Assembly: GCA_963790435.1 (NCBI GenBank)
Contig: CAWBOI010000001.1
Span: 1,240,001-1,304,000 of the forward strand
DNA length: 64,000 nt
Reading direction: 5' to 3'
Origin: Ilyomonas sp963790435
GTDB lineage: Bacteria; Bacteroidota; Bacteroidia; Chitinophagales; Chitinophagaceae
Made by a program: the position numbers and the translations under genes. This document shows, piece after piece, positions 9,295 to 17,880 of the stretch (positions are counted from its first letter, which is position 1; the number at the start of each line of letters is the position of its first letter). The notes under the pieces are model-generated. The model made no database searches, was not told the origin of the DNA, and saw only the letters and a list, made by a program, of their open reading frames with translations.

Positions 9295-10243
9295 ATGAAC
9301 ACGTACACAATTGCCATACACGGCGGCGCCGGAACGATATTAAAGCAAGACATGACGCCGCAATTGGAACAAGCTTACCTGCAAGGGCTGGAAGCCGCGC
9401 TGAACGCGGGCTTCGCGGTGTTGGAAGAAGGCGGATGTTGCCATCAATGCGGTAAAAGCCGCCCTTGTAATTTTAGAAGATAATATGCTGTTCAATGCGG
9501 GCCGAGGTTCGGTATTTACCAAAAAAGGTTTGCAGGAAATGGATGCTGCTATCATGGATGGCAGCATGTTGGAAGCCGGTGCAGTGGCTGGTGTTCGCAA
9601 TGTGCGCAACCCAATAGAACTGGCAATGGAAGTAATGCAGCACAGCAACCATGTGTTTTTAAGCGGCAAAGGTGCCAACGATTTTGCCATCAAGCAAGGC
9701 ATTAAATTAGAACCTGATGAATATTTCTTTTCGCAGTTTCGGTACGACCAATGGAAAGCCATCCGCGATTCGGATAACTATTCGTTAGACCACACGCACC
9801 AGCAATTGGAAGAGATGATGCGCGATAAAAAATGGGGAACCGTTGGCGCCGTTGCCTGCGATTCACAAGGCAACATTGCAGCCGCTACCAGCACCGGCGG
9901 CATGACAAATAAAAAGTATGGTCGCATTGGAGATAGTCCGCTCATTGGTTGCGGAACGTATGCCAACAATGCCACTTGCGCCATCAGTTGTACGGGTCAT
10001 GGCGAGATGTTTATCAGAAGCGTAGCGGCTTATGATGTAAGCTGTTTGATGGAATACAAAAACCTTTCTTTGCAGGAAGCGATGAACATTGTGGTGAACG
10101 AAAAACTGATAAAACTAAACGGTGAAGGCGGCATGATTGGCGTTGATGCCAAAGGTAATGCGGCTTTGGTTTTCAACAGCGAAGGCATGTATCGCGCGGT
10201 AAAAAATAACCATGATTTGTTTGAGGTAGCGATTTATAAATAA
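9295..10243 (+). pseudogene. iaaA: Isoaspartyl peptidase / type 2 L-asparaginase, frameshifted
   Basis: Two consecutive frames together make one Ntn-hydrolase. 9295-~9433 encodes the start (IAIHGGAGTI ... GFAVLEEGG), then the reading continues in the +1 frame with INAVKAALVILEDNMLFN, AGRGSVFTKKG and the autocleavage/nucleophile region KKWGTVGAVACD (Thr of WGTVG). The substrate-binding GGMTNKKYGRIGDSPLIG also survives. The break lies at 9430-9437 in GGCGGATG, consistent with one extra G (or two lost bases). The intact enzyme matures into alpha and beta chains and hydrolyses isoaspartyl dipeptides and asparagine. Everything else is conserved, so a consensus error is as likely as true decay. Confidence 0.82.
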
Positions 10244-10270
10244 GCCGTTTAAAATTTGAATTTTGTTAGT

Positions 10271-10639
10271 ATGCGAAGTCTCGTTCTGCTACCTTTTATT
10301 TTATATTCTTTTGCAAGTTCCGCACAAGCAATAAATAAACACTTTATCGGTACTTGGATAAACTACAAGTTGGACGAAAGGATAAAAGCCAATCAACCAT
10401 TTGACAGTTTGGCTCAAGTGTTTCCACAATTTATACTCATAAAAAACTCTAGAAAAATTGAAATTCAAGACAGGTTTGAACAAAAGGTAGAATACACAAT
10501 TCAAAATGTTAAGACTAATGTGTTAACTGCTTCAAGAGTAGGCTTAATAAGAATACGTTTAACTTTAGACTCTGACACTATAACAATGTATGATAATTAT
10601 AATGGAAAAAACAAGTTCATTCGATATAAAAATGAATAA
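10271..10639 (+). CDS. Small secreted protein of unknown function
   Basis: 122 residues from the ATG at 10271; a TTG at 10256 is less likely. A signal peptide is visible (LVLLPFILYSFASSAQA). The mature part begins INKHFIGTWINYK, reminiscent of lipocalin-like small secreted proteins of Bacteroidota in which a F-x-GTW motif starts the barrel, but this resemblance is weak. No catalytic motif seen. It follows the isoaspartyl peptidase gene by 27 bp and may be co-transcribed. It is more AT-rich than its neighbours. Confidence 0.65.
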   Translation: MRSLVLLPFILYSFASSAQAINKHFIGTWINYKLDERIKANQPFDSLAQVFPQFILIKNSRKIEIQDRFEQKVEYTIQNVKTNVLTASRVGLIRIRLTLDSDTITMYDNYNGKNKFIRYKNE

Positions 10640-10697
10640 TTGTAACAAAGCCGATTTGTTCTTTTCATAATTATCCAATTTGTTTAACCTCGCAACA

Positions 10698-10949
10698 TCA
10701 ATCCAATTTGAACACCGCTAAAAACGCTTCCTGTGGCACTTCTACATTCCCGATTTGCCACATGCGCTTCTTGCCTTCTTTTTGTTTTTCCAGCAATTTT
10801 CTTTTGCGGCTAATGTCGCCACCATAACATTTTGCCGTTACATCTTTTCTCATGGCACTAATGTTTTCGCGGGCAAATATTTTCGTACCAAAAGCAGCCT
10901 CATCAATTTCAAAGAAAGTTAATGGCTTGATTGAAACTTTAAAAGCCAT
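10698..10949 (-). pseudogene. Chimeric ORF: ParE/RelE-like toxin start fused to LepA C-terminus
   Basis: 83 residues. Residues 1-17 (MAFKVSIKPLTFFEIDE) look like the start of a ParE/RelE-superfamily toxin and begin 11 bp inside the antitoxin gene, the usual TA overlap. From about residue 18 to the end the sequence is the C-terminus of elongation factor 4 (LepA): GTKIFAR, VTAKCYGGDISRKRKLLEKQ, EGKKRMWQIGNVEVPQEAFL. The rest of LepA (~530 residues) and the rest of the toxin are absent. Probably neither is functional: the LepA piece lacks the GTPase and most other domains. It could be a genuine recombination scar or an assembly join. Confidence 0.8.
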
Positions 10950-11157
10950 ATTTATCCATTAATCTTCTTTTCGCAACGTCCCAATCAAGAGTATCATTCG
11001 GATTTAGGAGATATTCCTTATATCTTTCTTTTGCTGTTTCAATTTCTTCATTATCTACCGGAACTGCACTTTCATCTATGCTATTCCAAATCGCTTCTAT
11101 CGCTTCTATTTTTTCTTCAACACTACCTTTTACAATTTCCTGCAACAATTGCTTCAT
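10939..11157 (-). CDS. Addiction-module antitoxin-like protein
   Basis: 72 residues, acidic, with the layout of the addiction-module component family (TIGR02574-like): a leading helix (MKQLLQEIVKGSVEEKIEAI), an EAIWNSIDES block, and an RYKEYLLNPNDTLDWDV stretch that in this family binds the toxin. Its stop overlaps the downstream ATG by 11 bp, typical of antitoxin-toxin pairs. The toxin gene downstream is disrupted after ~17 codons, so this antitoxin is orphaned at this locus unless a toxin acts in trans. Confidence 0.75.
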   Translation of the reverse strand: MKQLLQEIVKGSVEEKIEAIEAIWNSIDESAVPVDNEEIETAKERYKEYLLNPNDTLDWDVAKRRLMDKYGF

Positions 11158-11223
11158 ATAAAAATCGTTTTGAAATACAAGATAGTAAAAAGAAGCTAAT
11201 AAGATTTTACAACACTTTAATCT

Positions 11224-11847
11224 TTACAAAAACCAGTACTGCTCATATTTCTCGGCTTCGCTTAAAGGCTTTTCTACCAGCGACTGTGTTATCTTATTCA
11301 GCTCGGCAATTTTATTTTGAAAATCGCCTTGCAATGAGTTGCGAATAAGATGCAGATTGTTAATCACTTCATCTAAATCTTCAGGCAGCATTTCGCTAAA
11401 CATTTCTTTTAATCGCTTTGCCATTGTGGGCGATTTTCCATTGGTAGAAATGGCCAATTTTAAATCGCCTTTGGTAACAACTGAACCCAAATAAAAATCG
11501 CAGAGATAGGGCTTGTCGGCAACGTTGATCAGTTTGCCTTTTCGTTTTGCATCATTACGAATAATAGTGCTTAATGCAATGTCGTTTACGGCTGCAATTA
11601 CAATGTGGCAGTCATCCAAATGAGAAGGATGGTATTCTTCCTCGATAATGTTGATATTGCTGTTGCCAGAAGCCAGTTGGCGGAACGGTTCACTCACTTC
11701 TTTTGCCACCACGCGCACCGTTGTTGCCGGTGCATTGGTAAGAATGGCATTCAGCTTTTCAACGCCAACATTGCCCGCACCAATCAAGAGCACGCGCATG
11801 TCCTCAAGCTTTAGAAATACAGGAAATAAATGATTGGTTTCTTTCAT
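11224..11847 (-). CDS. Precorrin-2 dehydrogenase / sirohydrochlorin ferrochelatase (CysG N-terminal type)
   Basis: 207 residues. A Rossmann NAD site is at the start (LFPVFLKLEDMRVLLIGAGN). Further family marks are IIEEEYHPSHL, VIAAVNDIALS, INVADKPYLCDFYLGSVV and KLAISTNGKSPTMAKRLKE. This is the NAD-dependent dehydrogenase/ferrochelatase unit (Met8/CysG-N, YlnF-like). It makes siroheme from precorrin-2 for sulfite reductase. The methyltransferase half is the separate cobA at 15506-16351. The same-strand order cobA-cysJ-cysI-this gene supports a siroheme and sulfite-reduction unit, although the 121 bp before this gene hold a repeat. Confidence 0.9.
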   Translation of the reverse strand: MKETNHLFPVFLKLEDMRVLLIGAGNVGVEKLNAILTNAPATTVRVVAKEVSEPFRQLASGNSNINIIEEEYHPSHLDDCHIVIAAVNDIALSTIIRNDAKRKGKLINVADKPYLCDFYLGSVVTKGDLKLAISTNGKSPTMAKRLKEMFSEMLPEDLDEVINNLHLIRNSLQGDFQNKIAELNKITQSLVEKPLSEAEKYEQYWFL

Positions 11848-11855
11848 CTTCTACA

Positions 11856-11890
11856 CCTCATCCCAACCCTTCTCCACAGGTGGAGAAGGG
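11856..11890. repeat. 35 bp palindromic repeat, copy A
   Basis: Starts CCTCATCCCAACCCTTCTCC and ends in a hairpin CTTCTCCACaggTGGAGAAG. It is the inverted copy of 13778-13812, with 33 of 35 bases matching. It sits between the 3' end of cysI and the following gene. The layout resembles REP-like elements. Confidence 0.75.
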
Positions 11891-11968
11891 CTTTAGACGA
11901 TGACTGTTTTGTTTTTGATGATAAATTTTGAAAGGTTATTCTTTTTACTTTTTGTGCAAAACCAAACC

Positions 11969-13619
11969 TCACACTATCGCTTCGCGCATAATGAAATCGC
12001 CGAACGGCTCATCTTTGCCCTTTTGTTTTGCATACTTTTCAAATAAATAATCCAACTCACTGATAATTTCTTCTTCTTCCAGGTTTTCTTTATACAATTT
12101 GTTCAACCGTTGCCCTTGCACATCGCCGCCCAGCATTAGGTTATAACGACCATAAGACGTTCCCACAAAACCTATTTCTGCCATATAAGGACGCGCACAT
12201 CCATTGGGGCAACCCGTCATGCGAATGACAATTCCTTCTTCCGCAATGTTGTGTTTGCGTTGCAAATCATCAATCTTATCCATCAGTTGAGGAAGATACC
12301 GCTGGGCTTCTGCCAATGCCAGCGGACAGGTGTTGAATGCAACACAGGCAACAGATTGTTTACGTGAAGCCGAAACACCGTTAGTGCTCCTGATCGCGTT
12401 GTATTGTTCCAAAATCGAATGAACAAAATCTTTGTCTTCATCCAGCACATCGCTGATGATGAGGTTTTGATTGCAGGTAAACCGAAAGTTCGCTTTGCGG
12501 CTTTTCGCAATTTCCAAACAAGCTGTTTTTAACAGCAGTTCACCTTCATCGGCAATGCGACCATTTTCGATAAACGCAGTATAATACCATTTGCCTGTAT
12601 GGTTTTGTTTCCAGCCATAATCATCACTTCTGTCTTTAAAGCTGAAGTCCTTTGGGGGCAAGAGTTTGAAGCCGATGCGACTTTCTAGTTCCGCTTTAAA
12701 AACATCCATACCCATGCGGTCAATAGTATATTTTAAACGCGATAGTTTTCTATCGCTGCGGTTACCAAAATCTCGTTGTACAGTGGCAATTTCATACACT
12801 ACTTTTTCAACATCTTTCTTATCAACATAACCAAGCACAGTGCCCAATCTCGGATAGGTTTCTTTGTTGCCATGCGTTGCGCCCATACCACCGCCAGCGC
12901 TTACATTAAAGCCAATCAACTCATCATTTTCAACAATGGCAATCAAGCCCGTATCATTTGCAAAAACATCAATATCGTTGTATGGCGGAATGGCAATCCC
13001 AATCTTGAATTTGCGCGGCAGATAACGCTCCTGGTACAGCGGGTCTTCTTCTGTTTTCTCTACCAGCTTTTCCGCATCTACCCACACTTCGTAATAAGCC
13101 CTTGTTTTCGGCAACATTAGCAAACTCAGCTTATTAGCATATTCAAACACTTCTTCATGTATGGGGGAAGCATTCGGATGCGCAGTAGCAACCACATTTC
13201 TGTTGACATCTCCACAAGCCGCAATACTATCCAAATGCACGCTTTGAAATTCTTTGATCGTTGGCTTTGCATGATGTTTTAAAATGCCATGCAACTGCAC
13301 AGTTTGACGTGTTGTAATTTTAATAACGCCGGTTGTGTATTCGCCCGTTACATGATGCAAAACTTTCCCATTGCTCTGCTGTTAAAAAACCACCTGGCAA
13401 ACGCAGCCGGATCATGAACGAATACAAACGATCCAGCTTTTTTTCAGCGCGTTCTTCACGGCGGTCGCGGTCGTCCTGCAGGTACATGCCATGAAACTTT
13501 ACCAATGCCTGGTCATCTGCGCGTATGGCACCGGTATGTTCATCCAGTAAGCTTTCTTTCAGCGTGCCACGCAAGCCTTCACTTTCCTTTTTAATTCGTT
13601 CTACAGAAGATTCACTCAT
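11969..13619 (-). pseudogene. cysI: NADPH sulfite reductase hemoprotein subunit, frameshifted
   Basis: The gene runs from ATG 13619 (MSESSVERIKKESEGLRG) to 11969, 1651 nt, one more than a multiple of three; ~550 residues when corrected, normal for CysI. The first frame covers FMIRLRLPGGFLTAEQWE; the second resumes at LHHVTGEYTTGVIKITTRQ. The break lies in TGGGAAAG on the coding strand (13361-13370), where removing one A restores the family alignment. Siroheme/4Fe-4S ligands are intact: CVAFNTC and CPNGC. It reduces sulfite to sulfide with six electrons from CysJ. A later start (TTG 13360) would give a truncated protein. Either a consensus error or recent decay. Confidence 0.85.
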
Positions 13620-13620
13620 T

Positions 13621-13812
13621 TTATAGCTATTAGCTGCAAGCTTTTTTAAAGATAAATACAGTTTTATGTACCGGGTGTTTGTAACTCCGATTGAACATCG
13701 TTGCGCCTGCCTGTCTGGTAGGCAGGTCGCACTCTTCAAGGTTCTGTCCGATACTCAACAAGCGGCTGTTCTTCTTGCCCTTCTCCACTCGTGGAGAAGG
13801 GTTGGGATGAGG
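13621..13812. repeat. Repeat-dense spacer between cysJ and cysI
   Basis: This 192 bp spacer holds a short AGCT-type tract (13621-13645), a ~85 bp element at 13659-13745 related to 8949-9017 with a nested palindrome at 13706-13726 (stem CCTGCCT/AGGCAGG), and the 35 bp palindrome copy B at 13778-13812 abutting the cysJ stop codon. The cysI promoter, if separate, must lie here. Confidence 0.7.
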
Positions 13813-15522
13813 TCAATATACATCTTTATGATACCTGCCGCTTTCATTTAATGCCGTTAAGTAATCGGCGGCTTCTTCTTCGCTCATGTTTCCTTTTGCC
13901 TGAATAATTTGCAGCAATGTATTCTCTACATCAGTGCTCATCGGGTGTTTAGCTCCGCAAACGTAAAGCACTGCACCGTTTTGCAGCCAGTTCCACAACT
14001 CGGTTGCCTGTTGCAACATGCGATGCTGCACATATAACTTCTCTTGTTGATCTCTTGAAAATGCAGTGTTGAAACGCGTCAACAAACCTGTTTCAAAAAA
14101 GCTCAGGAGTTCTGTCTGATATAAAAAATCAGATACAAAATGCTGGTCGCCAAAGAACAGCCAGTTTCTGCCTTCTGCGCCTTGCGCATCACGTTCAAAC
14201 AAGAAAGAACGGAAAGGAGCAATGCCGGTTCCGGGACCAACCATAATCACATCAGCATCCGGTGATGGCAGTTTGAATGAACTGTTTTTTTGTACATAAA
14301 ACTGAATGTCATCATCTACATTTTTGCAGGATAAATAATCGGAACACAAACCAAACCGCTTCTGGCTGTCAACATGAAAACTACTGCGGCTTACGGTAAT
14401 ATGAACCTCATTATTTCCGTGCGCTGCAGGCGATGAAGAAATCGAATACAGTCGAGGTGAAACAGGATCAAGTATGTTAATGAATTGCTGAACATCCAAC
14501 GTTGAATCGAACGGATAAATGCGCAGCAAATCAGCTAGATCCATACGAATGGAAGGAATTTCTTTTTTTATCAGTTGTGCATATTGCTGAATAATCCGTT
14601 CGGGCAAATACTGTATATTAATTTTATTGGTAAACAAATCAATCGCTGTGTATTCTTCATTTTTGAAAGTGAATCGCTGCCCTTCTTTTACTTCCAGCAA
14701 TTCAATAATTTTATGCACGGCAGCAGAGCTGTTTTTGGCAATGATGCCAATGGAATCGCCCGGCTCATAATGAATTTCATCTTCAGCTGCAATTTCAAGA
14801 TGATAGGTTTCTTTATTGCTTCCTCTATCGTTTAAATTAATGGAGGTTGCAATTTTACCGGCATAAATTTTCTTGCTCGTTGATGCCCCTTTTGTTTTTG
14901 CCACAATTTGTAGCCCTGGTGCGGGTGCAGTGCGCAATGCAGTGTTCACCAGTTCATCAATCCACTCTCTTGCTTCAGGTTCAAAATCGGTGTCGCATTT
15001 TCTCATTGGCACAATGCGTTGCGCACCCAAATTTGCGAGCCGTTCGTCCACATCTTCACCGGCTTTGCAAAACAAAGGATATGACGAATCGCCCAAAGCC
15101 AGCACGCCGTATTTTAATTTGTCTAATTTTATTTCATTCGATAATAAATATTCATAAAACTTTTTAGCCGCTGCAGGAGGCTCGCCATCGCCTTGCGTGC
15201 TCATCACTACCAACAGGCAATTTTCTTTCGCTAAGTCAGCCGTTTTGTATTGGTCTAAGCTTTTTGTTTTTACCTGTAAACCCTGCTTTTTTATTTTAGA
15301 CGATAAATCGTTAGCTACCTTTTTCGAGTTGCCGCTTTCAGTTCCATACACAACCGTACAACCCGACAGAACGCTTGCCCCATCTGCATTTGATGAAGAT
15401 GCAATTACCGGCTGATGATTGTGAACAAGCGCCGACATATATCCACTCATCCAAATCAATTCTTCTTTGGAAGCTTGTGTAATTACTTCGCGAAACAATT
15501 TTAATCTATGCTCTGCTAACAT
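13813..15522 (-). CDS. cysJ: Sulfite reductase [NADPH] flavoprotein alpha-component
   Basis: 569 residues. N-terminal flavodoxin domain with FMN loops YGTESGNSKKVA, STQGDGEPPAAA and LALGDSSYPLFCKAGEDVD; then a ferredoxin-reductase-like FAD/NADPH part with RLYSISSSP (FAD), GPGTGIAPFRSFLFERD (NADPH) and VCGAKHPMSTDV, ending in the Tyr-containing GRYHKDVY tail. It transfers NADPH electrons through FAD and FMN to CysI. Its 5' end overlaps cobA by 17 bp, so the two are translationally coupled; cysI follows after a repeat-rich spacer. Confidence 0.93.
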   Translation of the reverse strand: MLAEHRLKLFREVITQASKEELIWMSGYMSALVHNHQPVIASSSNADGASVLSGCTVVYGTESGNSKKVANDLSSKIKKQGLQVKTKSLDQYKTADLAKENCLLVVMSTQGDGEPPAAAKKFYEYLLSNEIKLDKLKYGVLALGDSSYPLFCKAGEDVDERLANLGAQRIVPMRKCDTDFEPEAREWIDELVNTALRTAPAPGLQIVAKTKGASTSKKIYAGKIATSINLNDRGSNKETYHLEIAAEDEIHYEPGDSIGIIAKNSSAAVHKIIELLEVKEGQRFTFKNEEYTAIDLFTNKINIQYLPERIIQQYAQLIKKEIPSIRMDLADLLRIYPFDSTLDVQQFINILDPVSPRLYSISSSPAAHGNNEVHITVSRSSFHVDSQKRFGLCSDYLSCKNVDDDIQFYVQKNSSFKLPSPDADVIMVGPGTGIAPFRSFLFERDAQGAEGRNWLFFGDQHFVSDFLYQTELLSFFETGLLTRFNTAFSRDQQEKLYVQHRMLQQATELWNWLQNGAVLYVCGAKHPMSTDVENTLLQIIQAKGNMSEEEAADYLTALNESGRYHKDVY

Positions 15523-16351
15523 TATCCGCTTCTTTTATTTGATTGAAAATTTGAGTGAAGGCATCGTCTAACGATGAAAAATAAGGCTTGCGCAAATTGT
15601 TGTTGGGAAGCCAGGCAAACTGCTGGTACAACCCTGCAACCTTGCCAATGATGAGAAGCGAAGGGCTGATAAAAGAGTTTGTTTTTGCCTCTTTTTTAAA
15701 CTCGCCCAATGTGCTGTAATGAACATACTGGTTGGGCGTTGTTGCCTGCTCAACCACCACAAACGGTGTTTGTGGTTCGGCACCATGAAGCAACAAACCT
15801 GCAATCAAACCGGGCAATGTGCTTGCCGACATATAAAACACCAACGTGTGTTTCATGGTTGCCCATTCCTGCCATTCATCTTCCGCAATGATTGTATTGT
15901 TATAATAAGTTGCAACCCTTATCCCGGTTGCCATTCCGCGGGCTGTGAGGGGAATACCTGTGTACGCAGCAGCACCCGAAAGTGCCGTAATGCCGGGAAT
16001 GATCTGGTAAGAAATGCTGGCGTTTTGTAAAGCTGTTAGTTCATCTAAAATATTAGAAAACACAGACACATCACCGCCTTTCAAACGAACTACCGTGTTG
16101 TGTTGTTTTGCCTTTTCAACCAACAGTTCATTAATTTCTTTTTGTGCAGTTGACAAACCACTGTTGCCTTGCTTGCCAACGGCGATCACCTGCGCTGTGT
16201 AAGGCACAAATTCCATTATAATTTCCTCGCTTACGAGCCTGTCGGTAATAACAACATCGGCTTTTTGCAAGGCTTTTACCGCTTTCAGCGTAAGCAGTTC
16301 AGGATCGCCGGGGCCGGCGCCAACAAATATTACTTCTCCGGATTGCTGCAT
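15506..16351 (-). CDS. cobA: Uroporphyrinogen-III C-methyltransferase
   Basis: 281 residues with the SUMT fold marks: EVIFVGAGPGDPELLTLKAV, ADVVITDRLV, VRLKGGDVSVFSNILDE (RLKGGDPxxF family motif with S-V in place of P-x) and a GITALSGAAAYTGIPLT segment. It makes precorrin-2 from uroporphyrinogen III using two SAM, the first step to siroheme. It is the first gene of the same-strand cobA-cysJ-cysI block. It has a C-terminal extension beyond the usual ~255 residues (residues ~250-281). Confidence 0.9.
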   Translation of the reverse strand: MQQSGEVIFVGAGPGDPELLTLKAVKALQKADVVITDRLVSEEIIMEFVPYTAQVIAVGKQGNSGLSTAQKEINELLVEKAKQHNTVVRLKGGDVSVFSNILDELTALQNASISYQIIPGITALSGAAAYTGIPLTARGMATGIRVATYYNNTIIAEDEWQEWATMKHTLVFYMSASTLPGLIAGLLLHGAEPQTPFVVVEQATTPNQYVHYSTLGEFKKEAKTNSFISPSLLIIGKVAGLYQQFAWLPNNNLRKPYFSSLDDAFTQIFNQIKEADNVSRA

Positions 16352-16462
16352 CTACAATTTAATTAATAGTCCACCAAATTGGTAGAATAACTGCGTAAAA
16401 GTAAACCAGAATAGAATTGTGTCCAAGAAATGATTGAAAAATGACGGAACTTTAATCCCGCT

Positions 16463-17119
16463 TTAGCTTTGGTTTTGCAGTATTTTGTTTTGTTGTTGAA
16501 ACTGAATAACCACTTTTTTATAACCTGCGGCAATAAAAAATTGGGTAAGTATTTCTCTTGCTTTTGCCTCCGATTGCGAAAGCAATCCACGGCTTTGCGC
16601 ATCGGCAATGGCGATGGTTTGCATTTTTGTTTTTAACCGAATAATTGCCTCATTGTTCCATTCGCCCTTCTCTATAAAAATAGTTACGTCGGATGGATTG
16701 ATGATGGCATCTAACACTTGCGCAGATGCTAAAACAATGTGTATCGAATCGGGCGTTCCGCTGATATTTTCATTGTTGATTTGTTGCATGTCAATGCCAA
16801 CATGTGTTGTGGTTTTGCCAATCATTACCAATGTTTTTTCGCTACTCAACAAAGTGATATTGGGCAATAAAGGCACATCCAGTTTTGTATCGTTGTTTGC
16901 ATTGCTATCCACCACAATTTCTTCATACATACTTACTGTTACCAGCTGTGCCAAAGCCTGAATTTGCTTTACGGCAACCGGCGTATTGGCAATGACAACG
17001 GGCTTGTTTTTAAATAAATTTTTAAGCGATGGCAACGATTGTATTTTCATAACAATCCATAGAGCAATGATTGCAAGAAGGAGAAAAACAGAGATTTGTT
17101 TCAACCGTTTGTTCATCAT
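16463..17119 (-). CDS. DUF4230 domain protein, membrane-anchored
   Basis: 218 residues. One N-terminal membrane segment (VFLLLAIIALWIVMKI) followed by a DUF4230 domain: LVTVSMYEEIVVDSN, TLVMIGKTTTHVGIDMQQIN, PDSIHIVLASAQVLD, and a C-terminal QFFIAAGYKKVVIQF. The DUF4230 family has no assigned reaction. It is a paralogue of the gene just upstream (17126-17686), 6 bp away and surely in the same transcript. Confidence 0.8.
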   Translation of the reverse strand: MMNKRLKQISVFLLLAIIALWIVMKIQSLPSLKNLFKNKPVVIANTPVAVKQIQALAQLVTVSMYEEIVVDSNANNDTKLDVPLLPNITLLSSEKTLVMIGKTTTHVGIDMQQINNENISGTPDSIHIVLASAQVLDAIINPSDVTIFIEKGEWNNEAIIRLKTKMQTIAIADAQSRGLLSQSEAKAREILTQFFIAAGYKKVVIQFQQQNKILQNQS

Positions 17120-17125
17120 AAAACT

Positions 17126-17686
17126 TTATTCAAACACTACATTTACCGTTTTATAACCACTATTTTGAAAGAGCCGCTTTACAAACAAAGCAGCATTGTT
17201 TTCAGCCGTTTGCAAAATGCCCAGCGAAGCTACCAGCGATTTGATTTGCGGCTCTGCCTGCGCCACCAATTGTTCTCTTTCACTTGCAGAAAACGGATCG
17301 CGCAACAAGCCGGTTTCTTCATACGCCACGTTAATTTTACCAGGTGGAATGCTCAGGCTGAACAATTGCGCATGAGGAAGCACAATGGCAATGGTGCTGT
17401 CGTTTTCTTTCTTAAAATTGTGGGTTGTGATATGCTCTAAATCCACACCTGCTTTAAGGTTCGCTTCGCAATTGATCAATATTTTCCGGTCGCCCCATTT
17501 GTACCAGGTTGGGTCGTCGCTGGCGCGAATGACTTTCGTTAGCGTGTATTCTGTTGTGATTAGCTGGCCGGTTTCCTGCAGGGATAAAATGAGCTGTGAG
17601 AGATCGGGCTGCTGTTGTTTTTCACGACAAGAAAAAACGAGCAAAAACAAACCACAACGCAGAAATATTTTAGAAATAAAATTCAT
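17126..17686 (-). CDS. DUF4230 domain lipoprotein
   Basis: 186 residues. The signal peptide ends in a lipobox-like FLLVFSC, so this is probably a lipoprotein, unlike its membrane-anchored paralogue downstream. DUF4230 marks: LITTEYTLTKVIRASDD, KWGDRKILINCEANLKAG, STIAIVLPHAQLFSL and FQNSGYKTVNVVF. The role is unknown. One GCAAAAACAAA word lies inside the signal peptide codons (antisense) and another abuts the start codon. Confidence 0.78.
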   Translation of the reverse strand: MNFISKIFLRCGLFLLVFSCREKQQQPDLSQLILSLQETGQLITTEYTLTKVIRASDDPTWYKWGDRKILINCEANLKAGVDLEHITTHNFKKENDSTIAIVLPHAQLFSLSIPPGKINVAYEETGLLRDPFSASEREQLVAQAEPQIKSLVASLGILQTAENNAALFVKRLFQNSGYKTVNVVFE

Positions 17687-17699
17687 GCAAAAACAAAGA

Positions 17700-17865
17700 T
17701 AAAAGAATCAAGGTAGAAGATTTAGGCTACAAGGTTCAACGAACAAGAATCAGGGACAAGGTTTCAACATTCAAGAAAGAAGCTGATAAGATCCATTGCT
17801 TGCAACTTGCGCATCCTTGTATTCTTGAAAGCTTGATTCTTGACACCTTGAATCTTCTACATTTG
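17700..17865. repeat. CAAGAATCAAGG-type inverted repeat upstream of purN
   Basis: Words of the type AAGAATCAAGGT and their complements are scattered here. GTAGAAGATT at 17713-17722 is the perfect reverse complement of AATCTTCTAC at 17851-17860, with further partial complementarity inward. It looks like a degenerate ~160 bp palindromic element. The TAnnTTTG box of purN overlaps its right end. Confidence 0.55.
17858..17865 (+). promoter_or_regulatory. Bacteroidota -7 promoter box upstream of purN
   Basis: TACATTTG matches TAnnTTTG exactly and ends 15 nt before the ATG at 17881. It decides for the ATG start over the upstream open frame from 17800. Confidence 0.5.
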
Positions 17866-17880
17866 CCGCAATCAATCACC

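Noticed and set aside
9165..9455. Plus-strand open frame just before and overlapping the isoaspartyl peptidase start
   Set aside because: It runs through repeats and then in the wrong frame over the peptidase coding sequence; no family features.
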